Source: Eledone cirrhosa
Taxonomy: Eukaryota > Mollusca > Cephalopoda > Octopoda > Eledonidae
Assembly (NCBI GenBank): GCA_964016885.1
Contig: OZ024746.1
Location: 102,135,711-102,199,710 of the forward strand
Reading direction: 5' to 3'
Length of the DNA stretch: 64,000 nt
Each line of letters opens with the position of its first letter. Position 1 is the first letter of the stretch. The position numbers and the translations under genes were made by a program. Positions 63,786 through 64,000 of this stretch are shown in pieces. The notes beneath the pieces were generated by a model that worked only from the letters and a program-made list of their open reading frames with translations, was not told where the DNA came from and did not search any database.

Positions 63786-64000
63786 TATCAACCAAGTTAT
63801 AAATCAGAAGACTACTAACAAGTGGATATTATTGAAAACAGATTATATGTGATACTGCAATACTATTACAGGTATAATACAACACACAACTGTTCTTAAC
63901 TCATTACACAAGTTATATCATTTGACTTTGACAAAAAAGGAAGTAAGCGTTGGCTGTCAATAGATTATATTTAGCTATACAATGAAATAAAAGATGTTAG

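Larger units (their letters stand above)
62307..64000. other. Upstream intron of the FAM120A-like gene
   Basis: Apart from the LINE copy (62388-63522) and the SINE (63566-63785), the remaining short pieces are AT-rich with no exon-like open segment on the minus strand flanked by splice signals. Upstream exons must lie beyond 64000. Confidence 0.55.

Overview
The window looks like a piece of a cephalopod mollusc nuclear genome, probably octopus-like. The base composition is AT-rich and the genes have spliced exons. It carries tRNA-derived SINE remnants of the type scattered through octopus and squid genomes, and retroelement 3' tails that end in (GAT/TGA)n. It also holds two fragments of a YADD-type non-LTR retrotransposon and a decayed Helitron. 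I see no bacterial-type genes or functional RNA genes.

The only real gene I can support is the 3' half of one protein-coding gene on the minus strand. Five exons (62306-62078, 59770-59623, 7802-7715, 6990-6833, 5663-5378) join in perfect reading phase through GT-AG introns. Together they encode the last 302 residues of a protein that resembles the C-terminal RNA-binding half of FAM120A/C (constitutive coactivator of PPAR-gamma-like protein). It has RGG/RG-rich segments, the diagnostic stretch RGGQLEIAGVVVGSW...PQVMSVGGP, and a poly-Asn tract before the stop. The upstream exons lie beyond base 64000.

The dominant feature is inside the 51.8-kb intron between the second and third visible exons. 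It is an uninterrupted head-to-tail minisatellite of about 46 kb (7855-53800) with a 24-bp unit, about 1,900 copies. Each unit has a nearly fixed 18-nt core and a variable hexamer with a small set of recurring states. The array is built hierarchically: short blocks of 7-11 units, then ~0.5-kb higher-order repeats, then several multi-kb tandem duplications (about 3.3, 2.3, 3.7, 3.8 and 2.7 kb). Because 24 is divisible by 3, four of the six frames stay open for hundreds of codons. I treat those frames as artefacts, partly because a stop-creating unit variant has itself been duplicated more than 20 times. The array ends only about 50 bp from the 3' splice site of the next exon.

The rest of the large intron holds a decayed Helitron (58400-54150, minus) split by a YADD LINE inserted in the same orientation (57935-55906). 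The upstream flank holds a second, 5'-truncated copy of the same LINE in the opposite orientation (62388-63522). The two copies therefore form a long inverted repeat around two coding exons. Bases 1-5377 are 3' UTR or downstream flank, with a LINE/SINE tail, a perfect 22-bp hairpin, a 43-bp triplication and a possible alternative terminal exon.
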